Under the pieces are notes generated by a model. The model made no database searches, was not told the DNA's origin, and saw only the letters and a list, made by a program, of their open reading frames with translations. Positions 47,710 through 56,052 of a stretch of 64,000 nucleotides of DNA are shown in pieces. Both the position numbers and the translations under genes were made by a program. The DNA is from Pseudanabaena sp. PCC 6802 (GTDB lineage Bacteria > Cyanobacteriota > Cyanobacteriia > Pseudanabaenales > Pseudanabaenaceae): the NCBI RefSeq assembly GCF_000332175.1, contig NZ_KB235914.1, positions 3,778,868 through 3,842,867 of the forward strand, written 5' to 3'. Every line of letters begins with the position of its first letter. Position 1 is the first letter of the stretch.

Positions 47710-48216
47710 TTAATCCAAAAAGCCCATGAGTGAAACAGGATCGTCAATTTCATTAGAGGCAACTGGGCGCGTGCCCATAGAAGAGTAAATTTCGCCAATC
47801 TTCAACGTACCTGCCATCACGGGGCGCTCGCCTGCAATGTTAAAAACTTCGCTGACCTTGAGCGTAGCTGCCATGACGGGGCGCTCGCCCGCCGAGTGAA
47901 ACATTTCGCTGACTTTTTGCTTGCCAGCCGTAATCGGGCGATCGCTACCAGCAATATGAATGATATCGGTAACCTGTAAACCCGTGGTGCCAATGGGACG
48001 ATTGTTAGGCAGTGGAATACTGGGTTGCAGGAGTTGGATTGCACCTTTCTGCTCTGCAGGCGCTTCAGCTACGGCCACAAGCTCGGTAGCAGAACCGCTG
48101 GTATCAGTGGTAGCTACACTAGCTACATCAACTGTTTTTTCTTCACTTTTAGTACTCGTAGTACCAGGGCGACGGTTTTTGCCGTTATCGCCTTTATCAA
48201 CAGTGCTAGTGCTCAT
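47710..48216 (-). CDS. RPV-repeat protein of unknown function
   Basis: ATG at 48216 gives 168 aa; the open frame extends further to 48264. After a Ser/Thr/Lys-rich N-terminus, five imperfect repeats of about 22 residues occur. Each has the core RP(V/I)xA, then (L/Q)K(V/I)SE(V/M)F, then xxAGE, for example ERPVMAATLKVSEVFNIAG. The repeats are also visible in the DNA. I do not recognise the family. Length and composition suggest a small soluble scaffold, but this is conjecture. Confidence 0.8.
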   Translation of the reverse strand: MSTSTVDKGDNGKNRRPGTTSTKSEEKTVDVASVATTDTSGSATELVAVAEAPAEQKGAIQLLQPSIPLPNNRPIGTTGLQVTDIIHIAGSDRPITAGKQKVSEMFHSAGERPVMAATLKVSEVFNIAGERPVMAGTLKIGEIYSSMGTRPVASNEIDDPVSLMGFLD

Positions 48217-48431
48217 ACCTGAATCCCTATGAATTATTAACTTACTTTTACTAACAGCAAACAAAAGTCATAATTTAGTTGCTAATGACCCTTGCTTCAT
48301 TTTTGCAAAGCTTTAAAAACTATTATAAATGTACAAGCCTATTAATGAGCTATAGATAAAACTAAATAAACCTATAAGTTTTTACATATAGCTTTATGAT
48401 TTTTAGCAATTGCCAATAGTTTTGGCTCATT

Positions 48432-49232
48432 CTAATTCTGGGGATGACTATCTTTGTTCAGGAAATCGTAAACGTAATTGCTTAGCTCGCTGGCTTTTGC
48501 TTTTGAGAATAGAGGCAAGAGACCTAAGGATATATGCTCGCCAGATCGCATCACCAGGTTTACCTTATAACTGGTTGGATCTGACATTTCGGCTACTCCA
48601 ACTCCATGGGACTCCAGCCTCAGGAGGTCTGATAGCGGTGCCGACCAAATGCGATCGCCAAATAATCGATGATTTACGACTGAAATGCGATTCCCGGCCC
48701 GATTTAAGGTAAGGACTATCCTGCCGTTCAGCAGGATCAGCACGATATTAAAAATACCAGCAACGCACAAAAGCGCTCCTAAGCTATAGCTGATGGCTTG
48801 AATGTTTTCCTCTATGTTTAGTTTATTGGTGGCGTTACTCTCCAAAAATCGATCGATCTGCGCCGCTAAAGAGCGCTTTTTTTCAGCATCCGCCATGATT
48901 AGCGTTAAGCGAAATTGCCCAGTTTGAGTTTCTAAAACTAAGGGGTTGCCAAAAAATTCGTCAGTGCTACTGTCGTCGAGTTTGGCTCCTTTGAGATCGG
49001 ATAAAGCCCATTCCTTAGACGAAGAGCCAAATATAAGGTGTTGCTGAAATTGGCATTTTCCCACTCCTGCATCGTTTTTGGTGCATGTAAGCGACATGGA
49101 GCGCCCAAAGATGGCGGCGACCAGAATTCCACTGCCGATAAAAGTTATTCCAGCTAACCAATAAGCAATTCCAATAGGCTTAACCTGCAATACTAGCTTT
49201 TGCAGGCTTGATTCTAGAACCTTAATTTTCAT
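48432..49232 (-). CDS. Membrane protein of unknown function
   Basis: A 266-aa protein with two hydrophobic stretches near residues 20-40 (GIAYWLAGITFIGSGILVAA) and 145-170 (SLGALLCVAGIFNIVLILL). Each is followed by a soluble part with a similar pattern (WALSDLKGAKLDD; WSAPLSDLLRLESHG), which suggests an internal duplication of a TM plus PH-like unit. No catalytic motif is visible. It lies about 350 bp upstream of the gnd 3' end. Confidence 0.7.
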   Translation of the reverse strand: MKIKVLESSLQKLVLQVKPIGIAYWLAGITFIGSGILVAAIFGRSMSLTCTKNDAGVGKCQFQQHLIFGSSSKEWALSDLKGAKLDDSSTDEFFGNPLVLETQTGQFRLTLIMADAEKKRSLAAQIDRFLESNATNKLNIEENIQAISYSLGALLCVAGIFNIVLILLNGRIVLTLNRAGNRISVVNHRLFGDRIWSAPLSDLLRLESHGVGVAEMSDPTSYKVNLVMRSGEHISLGLLPLFSKAKASELSNYVYDFLNKDSHPQN

Positions 49233-49371
49233 TTGCTATGCCCATTTGCCAGACCATATACTAGGCAGCATCAAAATAGCAAAAATTTCTGCTAAAGCAA
49301 ACAATAAGTTAAAACAAGTTACACCAAACCCTGTGCGAACTTGATACGCTGCGATCGCTTCATAATATAGC

Positions 49372-49469
49372 TATAGCCAATAGGCTTAGGACGGGGTGCA
49401 GAGGTGGAATCCCTGCGTGGGGGCGTAGCCCCCACACCCCCTGTCCTAATAGATCTGTCTGCGGCTATA
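49372..49469. mobile_element. MITE family 2, copy E
   Basis: A 98-bp element with short inverted ends (TATAGCC and GGCTATA) and inner TTAGGAC repeats, plus a GC-rich internal dyad (GGGGGCGTAGCCCCC). A second copy at 51226-51483 shares the first ~25 bp and the last ~20 bp. The outer TATA at both ends fits a TA duplication. It has no coding capacity. It lies in the intergenic region 49233-49584, which holds nothing else that I can support. Confidence 0.78.
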
Positions 49470-49584
49470 TTTGAAAGAGATAGAAAAGCAGCTTGGCATG
49501 GCTGCCAAACTGCTCGATTCTTGAGGAGAATTAAGGAAATTGATATAGCCCATCGCAAGTGGCGACAGTATACCGGATTATTTG

Positions 49585-51006
49585 TTACTTATCTGTCCAC
49601 TCGGTATGGAAGGAGCCTTCTCGATCTATGCGCTCGTAGGTGTGGGCACCAAAGTAATCGCGCTGAGCTTGGGTGAGGTTCTGCGGCAGGCGATCGCGTC
49701 GATAGCTATCGAAATAGTCCAGCGAAGCGCTAAATGCCGGAACGGGAATCCCCAGTTTGGCAGCCGATTGCACCACTAACCGCCAGGCATTCTCTTTGCT
49801 GAGGATGGTCTGGGTGAAGTCAGCGTCTACTAGCAGATTCGGAAGTTCGGAGTTGCGTTTAAAGGCTTGCTTAATCTTGTCGAGGAAGACAGCGCGAATA
49901 ATGCAGCCACCCTTCCAAATCCGAGCTACTTCAGCCAGGTTCAGGCCATACTTATATTCCTTGGAAGCCTTTCCTAGGAGCGCCATGCCCTGTGCGTAGG
50001 AACAGATTTTCGAGCAGTAGAGCGCATCCCGCACGGCATTGATAAATTCGGCGCGATCGCCATCATATTTGCCAGTTGTCGTACTGGTCAGGATCTTCGA
50101 TGCTGCCACGCGCTCTTGCTTATAGGAAGACATCACGCGAGCCGTTACCGCTGCAATCATGGTGGGAATTGGTACGCCCAGGTCAAAGGCAGTTTCTACC
50201 GTCCACTTCCCAGTTCCCTTTTGCCCTGCAGCATCGAGGATTTTATCTACCAACGGCTCCCCGGTTTGGTCGTCCATTTTGGTAAAGATGTCAGCCGTAA
50301 TTTCAATCAAGAAAGATTCTAACTCTGTCTGGTTCCATGCCTTAAATGTTTCGTGCAGTTCTTCTGTCCCCATCCCTACGCCTGTTTTAAGCAGATCGTA
50401 GGCTTCAGCGATTAACTGCATATCGCCGTATTCAATGCCGTTGTGCACCATTTTGACGTAGTGACCGGCACTGCCAGGGCCAATATAAGTTACGCAAGGC
50501 CCATCATCTACTTGAGCGGCGATTTTGGTCACGATCGCTTCGATCTCTGCATAGGCGGTTTTTTGTCCGCCAGGCATAAGGCTTGGACCATTAAGCGCTC
50601 CTTCTTCGCCGCCGCTTACGCCCATACCAATAAACTGGAATTGGGCTTTTTCGAGTTCGATCGTGCGGCGATCGGTATCGGGGAAATGGGAATTTCCACC
50701 ATCGATAATAATATCGCCAGGTTCCAAGAGCGGCGTCAGTTCGTCAATTACAGCATCCACAGGCGCACCAGCCTTGACCATAATCATGACCTTGCGCGGA
50801 CGCTCCAGCGATTCCACTAGCTCGGCAATACTATATGCTGGTTTTACGTGTTTCCCAGCGGCACGAGTTGCCATAAACTTGTCGGTCTTATCGCGGCTGC
50901 GGTTGTAGACCGCGATGGGGAAGCCATTGCGCTCGATATTCAGCGCCAAATTTTCTCCCATGACAGCGAGACCAATTAAACCAAAGCTTTGTTTATCATT
51001 TGCCAT
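49585..51006 (-). CDS. gnd: 6-phosphogluconate dehydrogenase (decarboxylating)
   Basis: Gnd oxidises 6-phosphogluconate to ribulose 5-phosphate in the oxidative pentose phosphate pathway. The 473-aa protein begins with a Rossmann fold (IGLAVMGENLALNIERNGFPIAVYNR). It also carries DGGNSHFPDTDRR, MGVSGGEEGALNGPSLMPGG, VKMVHNGIEYGDMQ and the C-terminal LTQAQRDYFGAHTYER. Length and motifs are standard. Confidence 0.97.
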   Translation of the reverse strand: MANDKQSFGLIGLAVMGENLALNIERNGFPIAVYNRSRDKTDKFMATRAAGKHVKPAYSIAELVESLERPRKVMIMVKAGAPVDAVIDELTPLLEPGDIIIDGGNSHFPDTDRRTIELEKAQFQFIGMGVSGGEEGALNGPSLMPGGQKTAYAEIEAIVTKIAAQVDDGPCVTYIGPGSAGHYVKMVHNGIEYGDMQLIAEAYDLLKTGVGMGTEELHETFKAWNQTELESFLIEITADIFTKMDDQTGEPLVDKILDAAGQKGTGKWTVETAFDLGVPIPTMIAAVTARVMSSYKQERVAASKILTSTTTGKYDGDRAEFINAVRDALYCSKICSYAQGMALLGKASKEYKYGLNLAEVARIWKGGCIIRAVFLDKIKQAFKRNSELPNLLVDADFTQTILSKENAWRLVVQSAAKLGIPVPAFSASLDYFDSYRRDRLPQNLTQAQRDYFGAHTYERIDREGSFHTEWTDK

Positions 51007-51225
51007 AAGCGCGGGTTGAGTCGTTTCTTGGGATCTCCACTACCTTAACCCGACCTAATACGATCCCCCCAGCAGCGCAAGTTTTTATTAAGAATCCTCA
51101 ATATATTTCTTTACTAATCGATCGAGCGATCGCATTTGCCTTAATTTCATGTCGGTACTTGTATGCCTGCAATGGTGCTCCCATTGCAACCATTTGCTTT
51201 GAACACCGCTAGATCTTTATGTAGC

Positions 51226-51483
51226 TATAGCCAATAGGCTTAGGATGGGTGCAGGGGGTTCATGCCTGCATGTCGGGTAACAGACCCCACACCCCCTCCC
51301 TGTAATATAGCGGTTTTCAGATCGGAAAGAGCAGGGGGTTTGGGGGCGTTGCCCCCAAGAAGGGGAGGCAGGGCGGTCTTGGGGGTTCCCCGCTAGAGCC
51401 ACTGCCGTGTGGAACCCCTTCACCCCATCAATAAAACCCGTTCTCAAGTGAAAACCGCTATAACCGATCTGTCTAGGGCTATA
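51226..51483. mobile_element. MITE family 2, copy F (interrupted by copy C)
   Basis: The left part (51226-51305) starts TATAGCCAATAGGCTTAGGA, as in copy E. The right part (51463-51483) ends in GATCTGTCTAGGGCTATA. Between them lies MITE family 1 copy C. Without the insert the element is about 100 bp, like copy E. The interruption is at a TA. The rest of the 51007-51501 region holds no supportable gene. Confidence 0.8.
51306..51462. mobile_element. MITE family 1, copy C (long form)
   Basis: A 157-bp copy with inverted ends TATAGCGGTTTTCA and TGAAAACCGCTATA. It is 44 bp longer than the other three copies because of an extra segment (51366-51410 region) between AAGAAGGGG and the ACCCCTTCACCCC block. 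It lies inside MITE family 2 copy F, so it inserted after that element. Confidence 0.88.
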
Positions 51484-51501
51484 TTTCTTTACAAATAGTT
51501 T

Positions 51502-52044
51502 CTAAATGCACCGCTGTAGGACTGGTATGAAGTGTGCCAGGTCAGGAGTATCTAACCCGACTATTTTAGCCCGATCGTCCAACCATCGCAGTCGAACGGC
51601 TTCTCGAGCATAAGGTCGATCGATGAATTGCGAAGCCTCTTCTGAAGAAAGTGCACCGCCTTGCAACTCCAGACTTACTTGAGAAGCGCGCGAAAGCGTG
51701 GACCAATAGTCAGGATCTGCGGTGCAAAGATAGCGTTTCGCATCTACGTGAAGCCGAATGGGTTCTGTTATTGCGGCACCAAATAATTGCTGGAGCAAAG
51801 GCAAGGCTCGGTGTTCGTGGCGATCGTCTATGCCTCGTTTGGCAGCATCGTCTCCGAATTCATGGATGAGGTGCCCTAAATCGTGAAGCAAGCAAGCGGC
51901 GATCGCTTCGGGGTTTTGTCCCTCTGCTTCGGCGAGCGTAGCGCATTGCAAGGCGTGTTCGAGTTGGCTGACGGCTTCTAATCCATACATTTGCGAACCT
52001 CGCTGCGCAAATAGATCGAGTATCGTTTGCAAGGTGGGTTTCAT
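51502..52044 (-). CDS. phnZ: HD-domain phosphonate oxygenase (PhnZ-like)
   Basis: A 180-aa HD/HDIG-domain protein of the family found in phosphonate operons. Visible ligand motifs: QLEHALQCATLAE, CLLHDLGHLIHEFGDD, DDRHEHRAL, RLHVDAKRYLC, and SLELQGG. PhnZ is a mixed-valence di-iron oxygenase that cleaves 2-amino-1-hydroxyethylphosphonate made by PhnY; no PhnY is present here. ATG at 52044 (MKPTLQTI) is chosen; an upstream frame runs to 52104. Last gene of the phosphonate operon, 19 bp after the second phnM. The exact substrate is uncertain. Confidence 0.85.
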   Translation of the reverse strand: MKPTLQTILDLFAQRGSQMYGLEAVSQLEHALQCATLAEAEGQNPEAIAACLLHDLGHLIHEFGDDAAKRGIDDRHEHRALPLLQQLFGAAITEPIRLHVDAKRYLCTADPDYWSTLSRASQVSLELQGGALSSEEASQFIDRPYAREAVRLRWLDDRAKIVGLDTPDLAHFIPVLQRCI

Positions 52045-52063
52045 ATTGGAATTCTCCTTAGCG

Positions 52064-53272
52064 TCAACATAGAGAGGCGTACTGAACGATTGGGCGACCA
52101 GCAACGTACACTGCCGCGATCGCGCTCGGCATAGCGTTACCTGGCTGCACTAACAAGAAATCGGCATCGTATGTAGGTGCGATTTTTCCTTTGCGATCGC
52201 CCAAGCCACTAGCTACAGCAGGACGACCGGAAACCAATTCCCAAGCTTGCTCGAAGGGCATCAAACCCAGTTCCTGCAACTTGAATGGTGCGTGGAACAG
52301 GGATGGGTAATGGTAATCCGAACAAAGGATATCCAGGACACCAGCTCGCAAGGCATCGGCGGCATTCATCCAACCCAGATGAGAGCCGCCGCGCACGAGA
52401 TTAGGCGCTCCCATCAACACCGCAGCACCGTAGGCGCGGGAATTAGCAGCCAATTCGACTGTGGACGGAAACTCTGCGATCGCCACACCTCGGCTTTGAC
52501 TCAAAGCTACTTTTTCTTCGCTATCATCATCGTGGGACGCGACGGGAATTCTCAAGCTATGAGCGAGTTCCACTAGTTCCTTAACCTGCTGGTGCCCAGG
52601 CTCTCTCTGCAACTCGATGCGAGCGAAAAGCTCGTCTATTTCCTCATCCGTTAGTGACAAGCGTCTCCTCAAACCTTTAAGATGGCGCAGCAATTTCTGG
52701 GGATTGCCGGGAGGTGGCAGGTGATCGTTGAGAGATAGCATGTGAACTCTCCCCGATTTCAACCAATCACACAGTTCGTCATAGCAATCGGTATTTGCCA
52801 GTTCGTGACGGATATGAATGTAGCTATTACAACGTAAGGTGGATTTGCCCGTATCCAAAATAAAATCAAGTAAATTGCGAGCCATTTCTCGACTGCGCAA
52901 ACCCGGTTCGTAGGAGTCGGTAATGGAATAGAAAAAGGTAGTGATTCCTGCGGCGATAAGCTGGCGGTCATTTTCCGCGATCGCTAGAGAAATCGGGAAG
53001 TTTACGCCAGGACGCGGGGCGATCGCCCGTTCAAAGGCATCGCCGTGGATATCGACGATACCTGGGAGCATTTGCAATCCCTTGGTATTAATTTGGTGGC
53101 TGCCATTTGGACTAGAACAGGAATCGATACTAGCAAATTTGCCATCTTCCACCAGAACCGTGGCATCCTTGAGCCATCCGTTTGGGGTCAAAACATCTAC
53201 TCCTTGAATGGATAACGAGCGATCGTCGAGCTGTTTCGAGCGAGATTGAGCTTCCAGAATTGTTCTTTCCAT
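52064..53272 (-). CDS. phnM: PhnM-family amidohydrolase, second copy
   Basis: A 402-aa amidohydrolase homologous to PhnM: MLPGIVDIHGDAFERAIAPRPG, HDDDSEEK, GAPNLVRGGSHLGWMNAA, SDYHYPSL. Residues equivalent to the metal ligands are present, but the first motif reads HGDAFER, not HTDNLE as in PhnM of E. coli and the neighbouring copy. PhnM releases pyrophosphate from the ribose-triphosphate phosphonate intermediate. Two copies in one operon suggest a different substrate for this one. Which of the two performs the canonical step is not certain; the other looks more canonical. Confidence 0.85.
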   Translation of the reverse strand: MERTILEAQSRSKQLDDRSLSIQGVDVLTPNGWLKDATVLVEDGKFASIDSCSSPNGSHQINTKGLQMLPGIVDIHGDAFERAIAPRPGVNFPISLAIAENDRQLIAAGITTFFYSITDSYEPGLRSREMARNLLDFILDTGKSTLRCNSYIHIRHELANTDCYDELCDWLKSGRVHMLSLNDHLPPPGNPQKLLRHLKGLRRRLSLTDEEIDELFARIELQREPGHQQVKELVELAHSLRIPVASHDDDSEEKVALSQSRGVAIAEFPSTVELAANSRAYGAAVLMGAPNLVRGGSHLGWMNAADALRAGVLDILCSDYHYPSLFHAPFKLQELGLMPFEQAWELVSGRPAVASGLGDRKGKIAPTYDADFLLVQPGNAMPSAIAAVYVAGRPIVQYASLC

Positions 53273-53365
53273 TAACTTATCTACCTTGCAAATTTAAGGT
53301 GTAGGGTGGACAATGCTCACCTTACAGGTTACAGATTGGAGCGTAGAGAATATCTAGAATTCCTG

Positions 53366-54502
53366 TCAGGCGACGCGATATCCCTGACAGATGGTTACCT
53401 TAATTTTGGGTACTACACCGTCATCGCGCACGATCGCCAGATCGGCTCGTTTACCGATTTCCAGGCTACCGCGATCGCCATCCAGTCGAATCGCTTTGGC
53501 GGGATTGCTAGTAATGAGATGGATGGTTTCGTAAAGCGGCTTGCCGGTTTTATGCGCGATCGTGAAGGCAGACTGCAGCAAGCTCAGAGGTACGTAATCA
53601 GAGGAAACGATATCGGCTAGATCGCTCTCCACTAAGTCCATAGCGGATACGTTCCCAGAATGAGAACCACCTAAAACTAGATTGGGAGCGCCAACCATTA
53701 CTTGCAGACCGTTGGTATGAGCTTCCTTTGCTGCGATGAAGGTGGTGGGAAACTCGGCGATCGCCGCCCCTTCCTCCAAGGCGATGCGAACGTGTTCCAC
53801 CGTTTCGTCGTCGTGACTGGCGAGAGGGATTCCTCTCGCTTGGGTCAGGGCTACTAGAGCGCGACGACTGCTCTCAGCATGGCGCTGCTGGTCGTCGAGG
53901 CGATCTTGAATGAATCGCTCCATCTCCCCAGGTTTGATGCCGTGCTTGCCGGAGTAATATGCTTTAAACTTGTCTAGATTGACAAATTGGCGCTGTCCTG
54001 GCGTGTGATCCATGAGGGAAATTAAAACTAGTAAGGGACTGCTGGCATAGCGTTCGGTAATGTCATAAACGCGGTCGAATCCCAATTCACATCGCAGGTG
54101 TAGGCGGTGATCCACACTGAAACCTCCAGCCTGCTGTCGCTTCTGGATTGCATCGATTGCCTCATCGTATTGGTTAAATCGCAGGGATGTGGGCGTAACA
54201 TCGCCGATTGCGATCGCATCGCAGACGGTCGTGATACCTGCGGCAGCCAACTCGCGATCGTGGTAGATCGCGGCAGCCTCCAGGGGCCAGCGAATGCCGG
54301 GACGGGGCGAAATACAGGTTTCCAGGTTGTCGGTATGCAGTTCGACTAAACCGGGCATGAGATAGTCACCGCCACCATTCTGTCCGATCGCCACAACGTC
54401 TGGCTGGATGTCGGCGATCGTACCGTCGCGGACGACTAGGGTGCCCAAGATCTCGCGATCGGGTAGCAGGAGCCGATAATTAGTATAAATCTGTTCGTTC
54501 AT
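53366..54502 (-). CDS. phnM: Alpha-D-ribose 1-methylphosphonate 5-triphosphate diphosphatase
   Basis: The canonical PhnM: LMPGLVELHTDNLETCISPRPG near residue 50, AAAGITTVCDAIAIGDV, LASHDDETVEHV, and GGSHSGNVSAMDL. It removes pyrophosphate from the triphosphate intermediate of C-P lyase. The 378-aa length is normal. It overlaps the phnL stop by 4 bp, so they are translationally coupled. A 93-bp gap, longer than the others in the operon, separates it from the second phnM. Confidence 0.94.
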   Translation of the reverse strand: MNEQIYTNYRLLLPDREILGTLVVRDGTIADIQPDVVAIGQNGGGDYLMPGLVELHTDNLETCISPRPGIRWPLEAAAIYHDRELAAAGITTVCDAIAIGDVTPTSLRFNQYDEAIDAIQKRQQAGGFSVDHRLHLRCELGFDRVYDITERYASSPLLVLISLMDHTPGQRQFVNLDKFKAYYSGKHGIKPGEMERFIQDRLDDQQRHAESSRRALVALTQARGIPLASHDDETVEHVRIALEEGAAIAEFPTTFIAAKEAHTNGLQVMVGAPNLVLGGSHSGNVSAMDLVESDLADIVSSDYVPLSLLQSAFTIAHKTGKPLYETIHLITSNPAKAIRLDGDRGSLEIGKRADLAIVRDDGVVPKIKVTICQGYRVA

Positions 54503-55260
54503 GATTCCGTATATTCGCGATCGATATTATGGCGGGTGAAGGATAAATCCCGGTTACAAAGTCGCGATCGCACTTCTCGATCGTGAAAGATGCCAATCAG
54601 CGTGCATCCTCTGGCTTTGCGTTCCTCCAGTAACTCCACGACAACTTCGCAGTTGATGGCATCCAGCGCCGATGTCGGTTCGTCCAACAGTAAAATTGGA
54701 TAATCCACCACCAGAGCGCGGGCGATATTGACCCGTTGCTTTTCACCTCCCGAAAAAGTAGTGGGAGAAAGTTGCCACAGGCGTTCGGGCAAATTGAGGC
54801 GACAAAACAGTTCTCCGACCGTTTTCTCTGCCACCTCTGCTTCTATGCCTAGTTCCAATAAAGGTTCGGCAGCTACTTGCAGGGCAGGCACGCGGGGAAT
54901 GACGCGCAAAAATTGACTGACATAGCCAATCGTCTTCCTCCGCAATTCCAATAGTTCGTGAGGTTCCAGTTTTGTCAAATCTACCCACTCGCCGTCGCGT
55001 TCGATCCAAATTTCACCGCGATCGCAGTGATAATTTCCATACAGGCAGCGCATAAAAGTAGACTTGCCACTGCCTGATGGCCCGGTCAAAGCGATACATT
55101 CTCCAGCGTTGGCCGTCAGAGAAACCCCAGATAGGACAAGAAGTTCGGTTCCTCCTTGCTGATGCAGCGTAAAGCTTTTATGCAAGTTGTCAACCTGCAA
55201 TCTCTTTTGGAAGGTAGGTTGGATAGAAGTATGAATGTCTCGAACATCTGCGATTTTCAT
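54499..55260 (-). CDS. phnL: C-P lyase subunit PhnL, ABC-type ATPase
   Basis: A 253-aa ABC ATPase: Walker A GPSGSGKST, signature FSGGEKQRVNIARA, Walker B ILLLDEPTSALD. Known PhnL is needed in vivo for the ribose-triphosphate phosphonate step of the C-P lyase pathway with PhnGHI. It lies 21 bp after phnK and overlaps phnM. Confidence 0.94.
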   Translation of the reverse strand: MKIADVRDIHTSIQPTFQKRLQVDNLHKSFTLHQQGGTELLVLSGVSLTANAGECIALTGPSGSGKSTFMRCLYGNYHCDRGEIWIERDGEWVDLTKLEPHELLELRRKTIGYVSQFLRVIPRVPALQVAAEPLLELGIEAEVAEKTVGELFCRLNLPERLWQLSPTTFSGGEKQRVNIARALVVDYPILLLDEPTSALDAINCEVVVELLEERKARGCTLIGIFHDREVRSRLCNRDLSFTRHNIDREYTES

Positions 55261-55281
55261 GTTTGCGAATTCTCTTCTGGA

Positions 55282-56052
55282 TTAAGGAGTGAGGGTAGCG
55301 CTTGCTAAAAGTTGGGTGTAGGGATGCTGGGGATCGTCCAGCACCCGATCGGTCAGCCCTTCTTCCACGACCTGGCTGTTTTTCATTACCAGCAGGCGAT
55401 GGGCTAAAAGCCTTGCCACTCCAAGATCGTGGGTAACAAGAATGATGCTGAGGTGAAAGGTGCGGACGAGCGATCGCAGTAAATCCAGCAAGCGCGCCTG
55501 TACCGATACATCTAATCCTCCGGTTGGTTCGTCCATCAAAACCAGGCGAGGGCGGGTGACCAGGACGCGAGCCAGTTGCAAGCGCTGCTTCATACCTCCC
55601 GAAAAAGTTGTAGGGACGTCGTCCATGCGAGATGGATCGATTTCCACCTGTTGCAACCAGTAAGCTGCCTCCTGGCGCATGTTGCCATAGTGTCGCGCTC
55701 CCACATCGAGCAGCCGCTCCGCTATATTAGCTCCAGCACTCGCTTTCATCCGCAATCCATCGTGGGGGTTCTGCTGCACAAATCCCCATTCCGTTCTCAT
55801 CAACCGACGGCGCTGTGGTTCTGGTAATTGGATAATATCTAGTGGCTCTCCATTATTGTTGGTGTAGGAGATCGCGCCCATATCGATCGCGAGTTTGCCC
55901 GCGATCGCGTTCAGCAAGGTCGTCTTGCCCGAACCGGACTCGCCGACGATTCCCAACACTTGACCGGGATAAAGGTCGAAAGAGACGCGATCGCACGCCT
56001 GAATTGCGCCGTAGGATTTACTAAGATGTCGTACTTTGAGTAGGGGTTGCAT
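55282..56052 (-). CDS. phnK: C-P lyase subunit PhnK, ABC-type ATPase
   Basis: A 256-aa ABC ATPase from ATG at 56052 (MQPLLKVRHLSKSYG). The longer open frame to 56271 overlaps phnJ and is not used. Walker A GESGSGKTT, signature FSGGMKQRLQLARV, Walker B LVLMDEPTGGLD, and an H-loop in LVTHDLGVAR. PhnK binds the PhnGHIJ core complex. It overlaps the phnJ 3' end by 32 bp. Confidence 0.94.
   Translation of the reverse strand: MQPLLKVRHLSKSYGAIQACDRVSFDLYPGQVLGIVGESGSGKTTLLNAIAGKLAIDMGAISYTNNNGEPLDIIQLPEPQRRRLMRTEWGFVQQNPHDGLRMKASAGANIAERLLDVGARHYGNMRQEAAYWLQQVEIDPSRMDDVPTTFSGGMKQRLQLARVLVTRPRLVLMDEPTGGLDVSVQARLLDLLRSLVRTFHLSIILVTHDLGVARLLAHRLLVMKNSQVVEEGLTDRVLDDPQHPYTQLLASATLTP

Noticed and set aside
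47960-48232. Plus-strand open frames opposite the RPV-repeat gene
   Set aside because: The minus-strand frame shows clear protein-level repeats; the others are shadows.
51195-51222. A degenerate GAACACCGCTAGA resembling a MITE family 1 end next to copy F
   Set aside because: Only one partial end with no matching second end; too short to call an element.
53306-53620. A plus-strand open frame opposite phnM
   Set aside because: It is an antisense shadow of the well-supported phnM gene.
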